Below, one piece after another: positions 10,699 through 21,450 of a stretch of DNA of 64,000 nucleotides. The notes beneath the pieces are model-generated. The model was given only the letters and a program-made list of their open reading frames with translations, had not been told where the DNA came from and searched no databases. The stretch is from Ochotona curzoniae. Lineage: Eukaryota; Chordata; Mammalia; Lagomorpha; Ochotonidae. Location: NCBI RefSeq assembly GCF_017591425.1, contig NW_024466599.1, positions 76,302,501-76,366,500 of the forward strand. The letters run 5' to 3'. The stretch's first letter is position 1; every line of letters begins with the position of its first letter. A program made the translations under genes and the position numbers.

Positions 10699-11391
10699 AG
10701 TCATCACTCTTGTAGATGTAAAGTGTTGTCTCATTGTAGGCTTGATTCACATTTTTCTGATGACTAATATTAATGAGTGCATTTTCATGTGTTCAAGCAC
10801 CTGCCTCAGAGAAGTGTTTTTGCAATCCTTTACCATTTTAAGAATGAGTTGCTTGGCTTTTTATTGTTGAGTGTTAGGAGTTCCTTACACATTACAACTG
10901 TTAAACCATTAGTAAATATGTAGCCCTATAATACAACATCCTTTAAAGGCATAAACCTTTTAAAAATTTTTTAATAAAATGTGGTTATCTATTTTATTAT
11001 TCATGTTGTTGTTTGAACATTTGTTTCCATATATAGGAATCCATGGATAAATTAAAAATCATGAGCTTTTCCCTCTGTTTCTAGGTTCTTATGGTTTTAA
11101 TTCCTAATTATTTTCTGTATGTTTTGAATTGGCTTTGTATATACAGTGAAGTGAAAATCCAGCCTACGTTGTTTGCTTGTGGAATTCTATTTACGTCAGC
11201 AGCTGTTTTAAGTACATCACTTTTTATCCACTGGATTATCTTAGAACTTGTGCGGCGAATCAACCGACCACAAATACATCAATTTATTTCTAGTTTTTAA
11301 TTTTCTTCTATGGGCTTTTGTAACTGCCCTTATGTCATTATTGCAATGTTTTGAGTGTTGTTGCTTTGTAATGATTTTATTCTAATTAATT

Positions 11392-11420
11392 AATTAATTA
11401 ATTAATTAATTAATTAATTT
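11392..11420. repeat. (TTAA)n microsatellite
   Basis: About seven TAAT/ATTA units, probably an expanded A/T-rich tail of the antisense SINE that follows. Confidence 0.95.
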
Positions 11421-11453
11421 TATTTAACTTGAAAACCAGACATAAACACAGAT

Positions 11454-11491
<38 letters not shown>

Positions 11492-11765
11492 TCACCCCCC
11501 TTCCATCTGCCGGTTCACCTGGCAATTTGATGCCACAGCCTGGACTTGGGCAGGCCAAACTACAGCCAGGGGTGTAGAAGTCATTCTCTCATTCCCTTGG
11601 GGTAGCAGAGTCACAGTGAAATGAGCCGTCATCTGCTGCTCCCCACGGTGCTGAGCAGCAGAAAGCTGGACTGGGGAGTACAGCTGGAACTGCAGTCCAT
11701 GCATTCTGATAAGCTGTGTGGTTTCCCAAGAAGTGACTTTGCACCTGCACCAAACACCCTTGTAG
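11421..11765 (-). mobile_element. C-SINE, divergent antisense copy with internal (TC)n(AC)n
   Basis: Follows the antisense SINE plan only loosely. A TTTATTTAACTTGAAA tail is followed by (TC)n(CA)n at 11454-11491 in the place of the usual GAGAGACAGAGA block. Then come 'ccatctgccggttcacctgg', 'aagctggactggggagtac' and 'gcacctgcaccaaacaccct'. Strong divergence suggests an older subfamily. The 70- and 119-codon minus-strand frames over it are not coding. Confidence 0.55.
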
Positions 11766-11778
11766 TACTCCCCCCCGC

Positions 11779-12445
11779 CTTTTTTTTTTTGATTTTTTAA
11801 TTGTTAATAGAATTGTATTATGTGAAACAGTTTTATAGGCACTGGGATTCCCCCCACCCTTCCCCCAACCCTCCCTCCATGGTGGATTCCTCCACCTTGC
11901 TGCATAACCACAGTTCAAGTTCAGTTGAGATTCCATCATTTCAAGCATATACCTAGCATAAAGTCCAGCATCTTATTGTCCAGATAATTTCAGCGGCTTC
12001 TTGGGGAGACCTTCTCTGGTCTGAGGGTAGAGCTAACAGAGTAAAGTCCCGGTCAGTTAAAAGCCCCAACAAAACATCAGCAACAATATACAGTGTTATG
12101 GAATTGATTGACATAGTATTGAGTAAACAATATGTTAAAAATAATGCAAGTTCAATTTTTCAAAACACATGGGTTGAGACAGTATCAATGACAGGTTCAA
12201 AAACAAACAGGCAAATAAAAAAAAGAAAAATTACACAGGTTAGATTAAAGCAAACATGTGGTATCTAACCTTTTGGGATTCACTCCTTTCCCTTAGCATT
12301 GCAGTTTCCAGTTGGGCCCATTTAGCTACAAAGAACTGCATTTTGTTTTTTTTAATCGCTGAGTAGTAGTCCATGAATAGATGAACCAAAGCTTTCTTAT
12401 CCAATCTTCTGCTGATGGGGATTTCGGATTTCTGCTGTGGGTCTT
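11779..12445 (-). mobile_element. lagomorph L1, 5'-truncated, antisense, nested in L1M
   Basis: The left edge is an oligo-T run (11780-11790), the poly(A) tail on the minus strand. Next come the 3'UTR with C-rich 'gggattccccccaccc', then 'cttggggagaccttctctgg', then the ORF2 C-terminus in antisense ('aaagaactgcattttg' corresponds to the KMQFFV region). The L1 plan ends near 12440. Compared with the copies at 40.5 and 58.1 kb it differs at several percent of sites, so it is an older member of the same family. Confidence 0.92.
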
Positions 12446-12467
12446 ACACTTTATTCTTCTAAGTATT

Positions 12468-12487
12468 TATTATTATTATTATTATTT
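12468..12487. repeat. (TTA)n microsatellite
   Basis: About six ATT units just beyond the 5' truncation point of the antisense L1. Confidence 0.9.
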
Positions 12488-12620
12488 CCAATGATATAAG
12501 AATTAGAGGAAAGGATAGACATGTTTTCAACTTTACAAAAAATAATTAAGACTGTTCGGATTGCAATAGTAATTTTGATATTACCTGTTTGGGGTAATAT
12601 TGGCATTTAACAACATTAAA

Positions 12621-12949
12621 TCGGCTCAGAGCCTAAATCTTCGTTTTGCATCATCCAGGATCATGTATGGGCTCGAGTTCATGTCCTGGCAGCTCCACTT
12701 CCCATCCATCTCTTTGCTTGTAGTCTGGGAAAGCAGTAGAGGATGATCCAAAGGCTTGGAACACTGCACCATGTGGGAGATTGGAAGAAGTTCCTGCCTC
12801 CTGGCTTCGGATTGGCTCCTGGGTTTCGATAGGTCCCATTGTGGCCACTTGAGGACTGAACCATTAAATGGAAATTCTTTGTCTCTCCATTTCTCTCTCT
12901 ACATCTGCCTGTCCAATAATAAAATTAAAAAAATAAATAAGTCAAAATC
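12621..12949 (+). mobile_element. C-SINE, old sense copy nested in L1M
   Basis: Contains 'atcatgtatgggctcgagtt', 'ggcagctccacttcccatcc', 'ctgggaaagcagtagaggat', 'tcctggcttcggattggctc', and the tail 'atctgcctgtccaataataa' with AAATAAATAAG. The head is degraded. L1M similarity flanks it on both sides. Confidence 0.85.
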
Positions 12950-13539
12950 AGTTTAAGTTTCCTATAATTTATTTAGGCATGTTTGCAGTTTTTATTATAC
13001 ATATGTCTCATATCTTTCAATAAAATTATTCCTAGATATTTTATTACTTACAATCACGCTGTAATGGAGTTTACTGCTAGTTTGTAAAAACATACTATAT
13101 TTTGATATTGTGCTCTGATGTTTTTGCAAAGCTTATTTATAGCTGTTTTGTAGATTATTTGGAATGTGTAATTATCTTCATTCTTTTTCCGTTCTTCTCT
13201 TCAGAATTAATAATTTTCGTGGTTCTGCCTTGAGATTCATTGATCCTCCCCTTCACTTTGTATGAACTCTTCATTACTTATTGGGGAGTTTTCATTTCAG
13301 TTATTATTATTTTCAGTTTCAGACTTTGTCCTTGATATTATTTTTTCCGTTTCTTTGTTGATGTGTTCTTGCTTATATGTTATTTCCATATTTTCTGTTA
13401 TTGTTTCACTATACTCTGTATTTTCACTATACTCTGAGCACATTAAGGCAGTTCTCTTAAAGTGCTTGACTGTGAATGTTTACACTATCTCAGTGATGGC
13501 TCCCTCCAACAAAATCATGCCTTCAAAATTGCTCATATT

Positions 13540-13857
13540 GGGCCCAGCACGATGGTGCAGTGGTGAAGGTCCTCGCCTTGCACGCCCGGGATCCCATGTG
13601 GGTGTTGGCTCTAATCCCGGCGGTCCTGCTTCTCATCCAGCTTCCTGCCTGTGGCCCGGGAAAGCAGTCTAGGACAGCCCAAGGCTTTGGGACCCTGAAC
13701 CCCTGTGGGAGACCCGGAAGAGGCTCCTGGCTTCGGATTGGCTCAGCTCCAGCTGTTGCGGCCGCCTGGGGAGTGAATCATTGGAGGGAAGATCTTCCTC
13801 TCTGTCTCTCCTCTCTGTATATCTGCCTTTCCAATAAAAATAAAATAAATCTTTAAA
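13540..13857 (+). mobile_element. C-SINE, young sense copy with target-site duplication
   Basis: Head GGGCCCAGCACGATGGTGCAG, then 'cgcccgggatcccatgtggg', 'ctggcttcggattggctcag', 'ggggagtgaatcattggagg' and the tail 'ccaataaaaataaaataaat'. The flanks AAAATTGCTCATATT (13525-13539) and AAAATTGGTCATATT (13858-13872) differ at one base and mark the insertion. Confidence 0.95.
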
Positions 13858-13892
13858 AAAATTGGTCATATTTTCACATTTGTTCGTGTGTT

Positions 13893-14193
13893 CTTTTTTT
13901 ATTATTAATTTTACTGGAAAGATAGATTTAAAGAGAGAAAGAGATATAGAAAGAAAGATAGTTCATCCACTGGGTCCGTCCCTAAATGGCTGAAATGGCC
14001 AGGAGCCAGGAGGTCTTTCCGGTTTTCCCATGTGGGTGAAGAATCCCAATGCTTTGGGCCATCCTTTACTGCTTTCCCAGGCCACAGTGCAGGTGGATGG
14101 GAAGCAGAACAGCTGGGACATGAACCAGCACCCATAATGGATCCCAGTGTTTATAAGGTGAGGATTTAGGCACTGAACCATAATACCTGGCCC
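13893..14193 (-). mobile_element. C-SINE, antisense, nested in L1M
   Basis: An oligo-T stretch is followed by 'actggaaagatagatttaaa', a GAGAAAGAGATATAG-type block, 'gttcatccactgggtccgtc', 'ttgggccatcctttactgct' and a head ending 'accataatacctggccca'. Moderately diverged. Confidence 0.85.
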
Positions 14194-14940
14194 ATGTGCT
14201 TTTCAAAAAATTGAAATGTGTATATTATGGGAACACTGGAAATTTTTTTTTTTTGTCTAGGATTTGCTTACTTGTGGTTGCTGGAGGCTGCTTGGTTTCA
14301 ACAACTTTTCTAACATATTTTGTAAAGATTGTGTCCCTTACTTGTGGTCACTGAAATTGTTCTTCTTTCAGGGATGTTCAGCCTATTTCGTGCTTCATTA
14401 TATGTGTTATGCTCAGTCTTTTGATAGAACTTTGTCTCTATTCCAGGGATTAAAACCTGTTGCATACATATCTTGTACACAGTGAAAACTAAGTGTCAGG
14501 GAACTCTTTCAGTAGCTGACCAGTCTAGCCACAAATTTAGAGACTAGCCAGAAGGGAAGGACACGGATCTTCTCTGGCCTTACTGAATCATGGTGCTTGC
14601 TTTGGGCATGTGTGTGGCTTCCTAAGATCTCGTCACCGTATGGGTGCTCTTGAATCCCTAACTTACCAAGGACACTCTCCGAAGGTTAGCCATTTTACTG
14701 AATATTTCGACCATCTTATTTTCCCTTAGGACACTTTGGATTGTTAGAATCACTGTGTTCTCCATATAGTCCATCACTTCTCTGCTGTAAGCAGATTCCA
14801 TAAGAAGTAACATGTAAGTAAGGGATATGCTTCAGTCCTAGAAATAGTCTACAACCAATACTTAGAATGGCTTCAAAATAAGGTCTGCTCTGCTTCTTCT
14901 AGGGTCACAGGTCTCACAGTGAGAGTAGAAACTGCCTTCT

Positions 14941-15277
14941 TTTTTTTTTTTTTAAAGATTTATTTTTATTATTTTTTCATTGGAAAGGCGGATATACAGA
15001 GAGGAGAGACAGAGAGGAAGATCTTCCGTCCAATGATTCACTCCCCAAGTGAGCACAACGGCCGATACTATGCCAATCCGAAGCCAGGAGCCTCTTCCAG
15101 GTCTCCCACGCGGGTGCAGGGTCCCAAAGCTTTGGGCCGTCCTGGACTGCTTTCCCAGGCCACAGGCAGGGAGCTGGAAGGGAAGCGGGGCTGCCGGGAT
15201 TAGAACCGGCGCCCATATGGGATCCAGGGCGTGCAAGGCGAGGACCTTTAACCACTTGCGCCACCGCGCTGGGCCCC
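14941..15277 (-). mobile_element. C-SINE, young full-length antisense copy
   Basis: A poly-T start leads into 'aaagatttatttttattatt', 'ggaaaggcggatatacagag', 'ggaagatcttccgtccaatg', 'gcgcccatatgggatccagg' and 'cttgcgccaccgcgctgggc'. A perfect 14-bp target-site duplication AGAAACTGCCTTCT lies at 14927-14940 and 15278-15291. Very close to the sense copy at 6923, so the same young subfamily. Confidence 0.97.
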
Positions 15278-15291
15278 AGAAACTGCCTTCT

Positions 15292-17805
15292 TAAAGGTTA
15301 CTGTTGGTTTGAAGAGAATGTGGTAAAAGAGGAAAAAAAAAAAAAAGACTACAGAATTTTATCCACTGACTTATTTCCTACTTTTAATCTAACAAAAACT
15401 CTTTTTTTCTATTGTTTTGAAACTGTGACAGAGCTCAGCCTGTGCTGGTGGGGATGGTTTCTGTGTGGAGGGAGGGGGCAGTTTGAAGCTGTACCACTGT
15501 CCATTCAGTGATGTTCTTTTTTTTTTTTTTTCCCCAAAAGGTGTTTGATTTACTTTAGTAACAGCAGCGAACTATCACTATTTCACAGGTCTTTTGTCAA
15601 TTTATAAAAATAAATTAAGATCACCATGTTCATTTATTTGTGTATGAGAGGTTATTTTCATGATGCAACAGTAGATCATGGGCTGCAAAGCCTGATATTA
15701 ACTCTCCAGACATACATGGGAAAAACACTGAAGATTTATTTGACAGTTGGACTTTGAATTGTGTACCTACACTATCTTCTGCTTAATTTCACTTCAATAT
15801 CCATAAAACTACAAAGGAAGTTTTGACTTCAGCATTCACAAAATCAAACTTATAAAAGGATCACAAAAGATGAAAAAAATCAATGCTGATAAAATAAATA
15901 ACCTTGATTTAATGTGAGGTACTTTTGATGAGATAAATTTGGTGATGTTGGACTTCAAGTAATTACCTCATTTTCATTCCTGATTGCTTAGCTTTATTTT
16001 TGATTGTGAAAATAATTTCTTTGAATCATGATTGTTATCATTTAATAGTTTTTTTTCCTTCTTAACAATGAGCTTTCTGAATATGCTTGCAAATCTCCAA
16101 CGTCTTGAGAACTCAATCATTCCAATCATGTTTCCTTTCTTTGTGTCCTGAGAGGTGAAGAGGCCTGGAGGTGACAATCCTCATGAAAGGTTTTCTTTAT
16201 GAAATGTGATCAGGACACACTGAGAAGAGAATTGTGGAAGCAATGTGAGGCAAAAAAGGATCCAAGCAAAGTTCTCTTACTGGAAGACTAGCCTTTGCTG
16301 ATGGTGCAGAGAGCTCGGAAGAAGATGATGTGGGTTAGAGTGTGTTCAGAGGGGAGACCAAAGAGCTGGGCCATGCTTCTCATGGATGCATTCCAACATT
16401 GCTAAGGATGCCCCAGGTAGATAAACTCCAGTTAGTTTATGGCTCTCTACAAGTGTTGGTAAAGTTGCTCTAGTGTCCCAAGAGCATATTCATCAAGCAT
16501 TGCAAGTGTCAGCTCGTGGAGAAAATGCCCAACAGAAGGCAAGGAAAAATCTGTACAGAGATGGTAAGAGGAATCTTGGGTCTAAGTAGAATGCTGCGTG
16601 CACTACACAATCTTTAAAGCAATGATGAAAAAGGAAATAGAGTAAAGTATTCATTATATACTACTATGATTGTTTTTATGTTTGTGAGTGGATATAATCA
16701 GGATTAATATATTTGATTGTAGTACAAGTATAGTATTGATTCTGAAGACATGGATTTCCATCATTCGGGGGCAGCTACCCTATGATAAAATGTGGAAAGA
16801 CTCAATTCTATCACTGCATTGCTGTATCTACATGGCTGTAGGATTCTCATTGGCACAGTGTAGGAGACATCATTTGGCTTGTGCTGTGAGAGGTCGGTCG
16901 TACTGCTTACTCAATCCTGTGTCCTTATTACCCATTCTAATACAGTAATGTGATTCTCTGAAACACTGTGTGATTCCCATGTTGTCAAATCAGTGCTTTG
17001 ATTTTGCTAAAGCATTTAGGAGATGAAATTTTACCATAAAAATGCCTGTCAACTGTGGATTAGCCCTATTATATCTGTTATCTTTGAGTCTGGGAAAATA
17101 GATTCATGAGTTCAATGGCAAATGAAGGATGGTGGTGTCATTTTGACACTGGAACATTAACAACTCTAGAGCAGAAAGACATGCTTTTTGACATAAGAAG
17201 TATGACATTCTGTCATTCCAAGTTGTCAGTTGGCTCTGACACTTTTGTAAAACCAAAAAGAAGGGACTACCATTTCATGACAATGCACTTTCTAGAATGT
17301 ATCACAAAATAAATTTACTTAATTAAAATGCGATGATACATTAAAAATTCTCAATTAGTGTGAACATGACCCGGGACACTGGATAGCTTCAAGTTTGTAA
17401 GGGCATGGCTCTGCTGTTGCTTTAGAATCATCCTGTGTATACTTAGTCTTCTAATCAGAGTGTGATTATTGCCACCAGGATTTAGTCTTTTATGTATTTA
17501 GAGTCTTCATATGGAACATGGGCTGTGACTTACACAAAACAGACACTTGGCATGCTGTTCAATATCATAGCAGAAATTTGGATGAATCAGAATTTTAAAG
17601 GCTTCACATTGCTGGATGAAATCAAGGTTGGGAGATGGAGGCAATATAGTATGTATGTTCAAAAGAGTTTGAGTATAGCATGTGGTAACAATTATTAACA
17701 ATATCTGACATTGTCTGTACCAGCAATGTCGGGGCACACTTAAGGAGCAGATTGATGGAACTGTAACTCCTTACGAAGGCATGTACTGTTGTGACAACAT
17801 AGGGA
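15292..17805. other. about 2.5 kb unassigned sequence
   Basis: Contains an A-run near 15331-15345 and a T-run at 15517-15531. The rest is A/T-rich without recognisable repeats or exons. Several 60-86 codon frames show no motifs. Unrecognised old LINE sequence is possible. Confidence 0.45.
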
Positions 17806-17900
17806 CAATCAGTCTGGGGGTGGGAATTGGTAGAGGGATCCCAGACTATACCGAATTGTATCATAAAATTCAAAATTTAAAGTAAGAATAAAAGAGCAAT
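17806..17900 (+). mobile_element. possible 3' tip of an old lagomorph L1, sense
   Basis: The order 'gggggtgggaattggtagag', 'ggatcccagactatac', 'gaattgtatcataaaattca' and an A-rich end resembles the 3'UTR plan seen in the clearer copies (G-rich stretch, CCCAG, 'ttataaaactgta', 'cataatac', A-rich). Short and diverged. Confidence 0.3.
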
Positions 17901-18599
17901 ATTTAAACAGACAACTTTAACTTTTTTTGACTATAATATAGCAAAACTAAGTACATGTGGAGACTGCAGCTTTGGCTCCCATGTTGACTGAGTATGCAAG
18001 TAATCAACTCCTGTTCTTATAATAAAAATTAGCTGGGCAAGTTAAAGATCAGTGGGAAAATCAAGCAACAGGGCAGATTGTTGTCTTGAAATCGGAGTGC
18101 AAGATGTAATTAGGTAGATACAGCAGCAGATGCCTGGAGCCACCAGTTATTGTGCTCCACCTGCGATTAAGAAGGCGTAAGTGTTAATTTGAACAAACTG
18201 TTAGAGGAAGGAATGGACTGCTGTCACCATAAACACCCCCTGACGGCTACCGACATAAAAATATAGAATGATTTTGTACTTTCCTCTAGAAACTTCATCA
18301 GCTTCTCAAGGTAGGGGTCTGAACAAGATCCGCTTGAACCTTCCAAAGGAGAAATGGGAGAGAGAGAGTACCCGTGGTGAAACTCAGATATCAGAGGGAG
18401 ATAATTTAGTAGAACACCGTGCTGAGGTCTTATTTCAGCCAAGGTGGGGGCGACTTCACTGCACTCCCGAAAGGAAAGAAAAAGTCAGCTAAAAGGGGAG
18501 GTGGTTGACAAAAATCTACAGCCAAAGAAGAGAAAACTATATGACTAAGAAGGTTAAAGAGGCGCATGAGCAATGGAGTCTGTCATTCACAGCTGCTTT
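17901..18599. other. unassigned sequence
   Basis: No recognised repeat. Open frames of 72-74 codons on both strands have no support. Confidence 0.4.
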
Positions 18600-18701
18600 G
18601 GAAGCAAATTCGGAGTTTCTGATAAAGCGAGACTGCATCACACTGTACAATCTTGCAATCACACCAGTAGGTACTCGCACTGGTTGAAAAAAATAAGTTT
18701 T

Positions 18702-19029
18702 GGGTCCTGGCGCAGTGGCGCAATGGTTAAGGTCCTCGCCTTGCACGCCCAGGATCCCATATGGGTGCCAGTTCTAATCCCGGCAGCTCCACTTCCCATC
18801 CAGCTCCCTGCCTGTGGCCCGGGAAAGCAGTCCAGGACGACCCAAAGCTTTGGGAGCCTGCACCCGCGTGGGAGACCCGGAAGAGGCTCCTGGCTTTTCG
18901 GATTGGCATAGCATCGGCCATTGCGCTCACTTGGGGAGTGAATCATCGGACAGAAGATCTTCCTCTCTGTCTCTCTTCTCTGTATATCTGTCTTTCCTAT
19001 AAAAATAAAATAAATCTTTAAAAAAAAGA
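18702..19029 (+). mobile_element. C-SINE, young sense copy with target-site duplication
   Basis: Head GGGTCCTGGCGCAGTGGCGC, then 'aggatcccatatgggtgcca', 'gaagaggctcctggctttt', 'agtgaatcatcggacagaag' and the tail 'tttcctataaaaataaaata'. AAAAAAATAAGTTTT occurs at 18687-18701 and again at 19030-19044. The long minus-strand frame over this region (205 codons) is a SINE translation. Confidence 0.96.
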
Positions 19030-19100
19030 AAAAAAATAAGTTTTGAATGTCCATAGCGGCTTTATTCGCGATCATATCAAACTGGAAGTAGTCACGAGGC

Positions 19101-19529
19101 ACATGGCGGTTAAAGGTCCTAGATTTGGCGGGAGCACAGACACACTTCAGAGAGAGGGAGAACTCAGCCTTGGCCAAGTCAATGGTCAGGGAAGAGCCAC
19201 TTCCACCTGGATTGGTGACTGCGTGAGGAAAATGGCCTCCTGGGGTACACAGTATAGGGTTTACACACTGCGCCAAGGGCGGGAAAGTGAGGTAGCAGTG
19301 AGGCTTCAGACTCTGCGCTTACTCAGAGGATGTTCTGCGCATGCTTTGAGGGTGTGCTCTGTGCGTGCTTATGACGTGCAGCATTGGATTCTCCTTACAT
19401 CAGGTGGAGGCGAGGTCCAGGTAGTATTTGGCAGTTACTGTAACTATTTCCGCTGGGAAGAGACAGAGGTGACCCTCATGGGCTCACTCCCACTCCACCT
19501 TGGGCCATCACACTATCCTGCCCAGCCTA
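19101..19529. other. unclassified GC-richer insert upstream of an LTR
   Basis: Lies between two halves of the old L1, so it is inserted DNA, and it directly precedes the MaLR-type LTR. It has scattered CpG dinucleotides ('ttctgcgcatgc', 'gtgcgtgcttatgacgtgc') and is richer in GC than its surroundings. It could be internal sequence or U3 of the same retroelement. The 182-codon frame across it (19043-19591) begins in L1 and is not taken as a gene. Confidence 0.4.
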
Positions 19530-19894
19530 ACACTATGGATGCCCTTGAGAGCTGCGGGCAATGTGGTGGCATCAACGGGTGCAGCCTGTAGAGGTGATTA
19601 GGTCGTGAGGATTCCTCCCTCACAAGTTGGATTAAGTCCCTTACGAAAAAGGCTTCGTGAAACATTTGATTTGTCTTTCCCTTCCATCTTGTGCCATATG
19701 AGGAGCTAAATTTTCTCTCTCGCAGAATCTGCACCAAGAGATGTGTTGGACCACAGAGCAGACACTCATCAGGGGCTTCAAAGGCATCAGTACTTTGACC
19801 TTCAACAACTCAACATCCTGAAAACAAATTTCTGTATTTTATAAATTATCCAGCCACAAATCTTTTGTTATAACAACAGAAATGAACTAAGACA
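19530..19894 (+). mobile_element. MaLR-type (ERVL-MaLR, MLT1/MST-like) LTR, sense
   Basis: The block order is characteristic: 'gaggtgattaggtcgtgagg', 'ttggattaagtcccttacga', 'ccatcttgtgccatatgagg', 'aacaaatttctgtattttat', 'ttataacaacagaaatgaac' and an end at TAAGACA. This family of solitary LTRs has a similar ending in many mammals. Start uncertain. No internal viral genes are visible. Confidence 0.65.
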
Positions 19895-20310
19895 ATGTCT
19901 CAGAAATGGTGTGTGATATGGCTTTTGTGGCACATCCGTGTATGGATGCCATTCGGGAACAGAAATGAAGTGGGTTATCAGACTTGTGAAGACATAGATA
20001 CATTCTAAAGGCATGCTACTGAATGAAAGAAGCCATCCTAGGAAGACTGTATATTGTGTTGTTCTCCTTATATACCATTTTGTAAAATGTAGGATTATGG
20101 ACAGAAAAGAGGTTAGTGGTGGTCAGGTGTCTCAGGAGTTAGGTTTAATGTTTGAACAACAGGGAATGATCTTGGGGTGTTGAAACTGTTCCACATAACA
20201 TGATAGTGACGGATACATGACAGAGTGAATTTGCCAAACTCATAGAAATTTACAAAAAAAGAAAGTGGACCCTAAAGCAACAATATTTTAAAAATTATAA
20301 ATATAAATTA

Positions 20311-20911
20311 TAAATCGGTATAGAGACTATGGTAAAATAATAGATACTATAAATATAAGCCATAGCTCTACCGAACGGGGGAAGGTACCCTGTAATAACT
20401 CTGGAAGCGAGGGAGAGAGCAGGATGAAGTGAAAAGGAATTCTCCACAAGCTCCCTGCTGCAGCTTAGCAGGTAGTTTACTCTGGGGATGCGAGGCCATG
20501 ATCTTGAAATCACAACTGCCCAAGTACATAAGAGGCTGCAGGATAACGCAAACTGGATTGCTCTCCTCAGACAGAAGTTGAATTGTGTTGCAGTGGACTA
20601 AAGTTGGAGATATCAGGGTTAATTCACAAATAGCAAAATAATATGTTAATATAGATTATGAAGAAAAAAACTAATTTGGGTTTGGATATATTCCATACAT
20701 GTGTGGTTATTTCCGTTCTCTAAGAAAACCTAAAAGTAATGACACCACAGTAGCACATCAGGAAGCCAAACCTCAGTTTGTTATTTCATTCTCTAATGAA
20801 AGCAACTGGGGCTCCTTGGGGAAATGGCTGATTCTAACACTGAGCACAGAATACAGTAAAATGAGCCTGGGACCTCTTACAGTGTCTGAAACTAAAAACG
20901 TGCTTTCTCCC
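20311..20911. other. unassigned sequence
   Basis: A/T-rich start (20290-20360), then mixed sequence without recognised elements. Confidence 0.4.
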
Positions 20912-20973
20912 TCTATCTGTCTGTCTGTCTCTCTTTCTCTCTCTCTCTTTCTCTCTCTCTCACACACACACAC
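20912..20973. repeat. (TCTG)n(TC)n(CA)n microsatellite
   Basis: TATCTGTCTGTCTGTCTC is followed by CT dinucleotides with TTTC interruptions and ends in about six CA units. The frames on either strand here are simple-repeat translations. Confidence 0.95.
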
Positions 20974-21180
20974 GACACTGGGGACGTTTCAAAAGGTCAC
21001 AGAAGCTTCTCCCTGGCCAAAACTGAAACAACTTGAGCAGCAATAGACAATAAGGTCCTGGATTATTAACCAAGAATAAAATAAATATCTATGAATCTAT
21101 GTTACAAATAAATGATTGAATAGATAAATGGGGGGTATATGTAAGTGTGTCACATAGTGTGTCAGTTTAACAGACTTGCT

Positions 21181-21450
21181 TTTTTAATTTTTAGAAAGAT
21201 TTATTTGGAAGGAAGAAGGACAACTTGCTGTTTCACTCCCCAAGTGGCCCTCTTGGGTGGAGCTCGGGCTGGGCCAGGCTGGTGCCAAGAGCCCAAATCT
21301 CCAACTTTGTCTTCCAGATGACTACTAGAGACCGCAGTATGTAGGTCATCTTCTGCAGCTTTTCCAGTTGCATTAGCAGAGAGCTGGATTGGAAGTGGAG
21401 TAGTTGAAACTTCAACTGGATCTCCAATTTCCTTTAAAGGTCAAACTACA
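21181..21450 (-). mobile_element. C-SINE, old antisense copy
   Basis: 'tagaaagatttatttggaag', 'gctgtttcactccccaagtg', 'ggagctcgggctgggccagg', 'gcagagagctggattggaag'. The head end is lost or unrecognisable. Confidence 0.65.

Larger units (their letters stand above)
8890..14890 (-). mobile_element. ancient L1M-type LINE, antisense, heavily interrupted
   Basis: The non-SINE segments follow in order the antisense of an old mammalian L1. 8890-9117 and 9418-9530 match the 3'UTR ('gtttccagggtccatccatcc'). 9530-10030 and 10699-11391 match ORF2 antisense ('tttttattgttgagtgttag', 'gaatcaaccgaccacaaata'). 12446-12620 and 12950-13260 continue it ('ggggtaatattggcatttaa', 'ttattcctagatattttatt'). 13260-13524 and 14194-14890 resemble upstream ORF1/5'UTR sequence ('ccacaaatttagagactagc'). 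All frames are broken by stops and indels. Seven SINEs and one younger L1 lie inside it, so it is the oldest layer. Boundaries are approximate. Confidence 0.72.
18600..20310 (+). mobile_element. old L1ME-like 3' end, sense, interrupted twice
   Basis: Segments 18600-18701 ('gcaatcacaccagtaggtac'), 19045-19100 ('gaatgtccatagcggcttta', 'tcaaactggaa') and 19895-20310 run in register with the antique L1 ORF2 end and 3'UTR. The last contains 'tgctactgaatgaaagaagc', 'ttggggtgttgaaactgttc' and 'gccaaactcatagaaattta'. The interruptions are the young SINE (18702-19029) and the insert ending in an LTR (about 19101-19894). Confidence 0.7.

Noticed and set aside
18659..19276. 205-codon minus-strand open frame
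   Set aside because: Mostly the antisense translation of the young SINE at 18702-19029, continuing by chance into old L1.
19043..19591. 182-codon plus-strand open frame
   Set aside because: Starts in L1 remnant and runs through the unclassified insert into the LTR; no domain or splice context.
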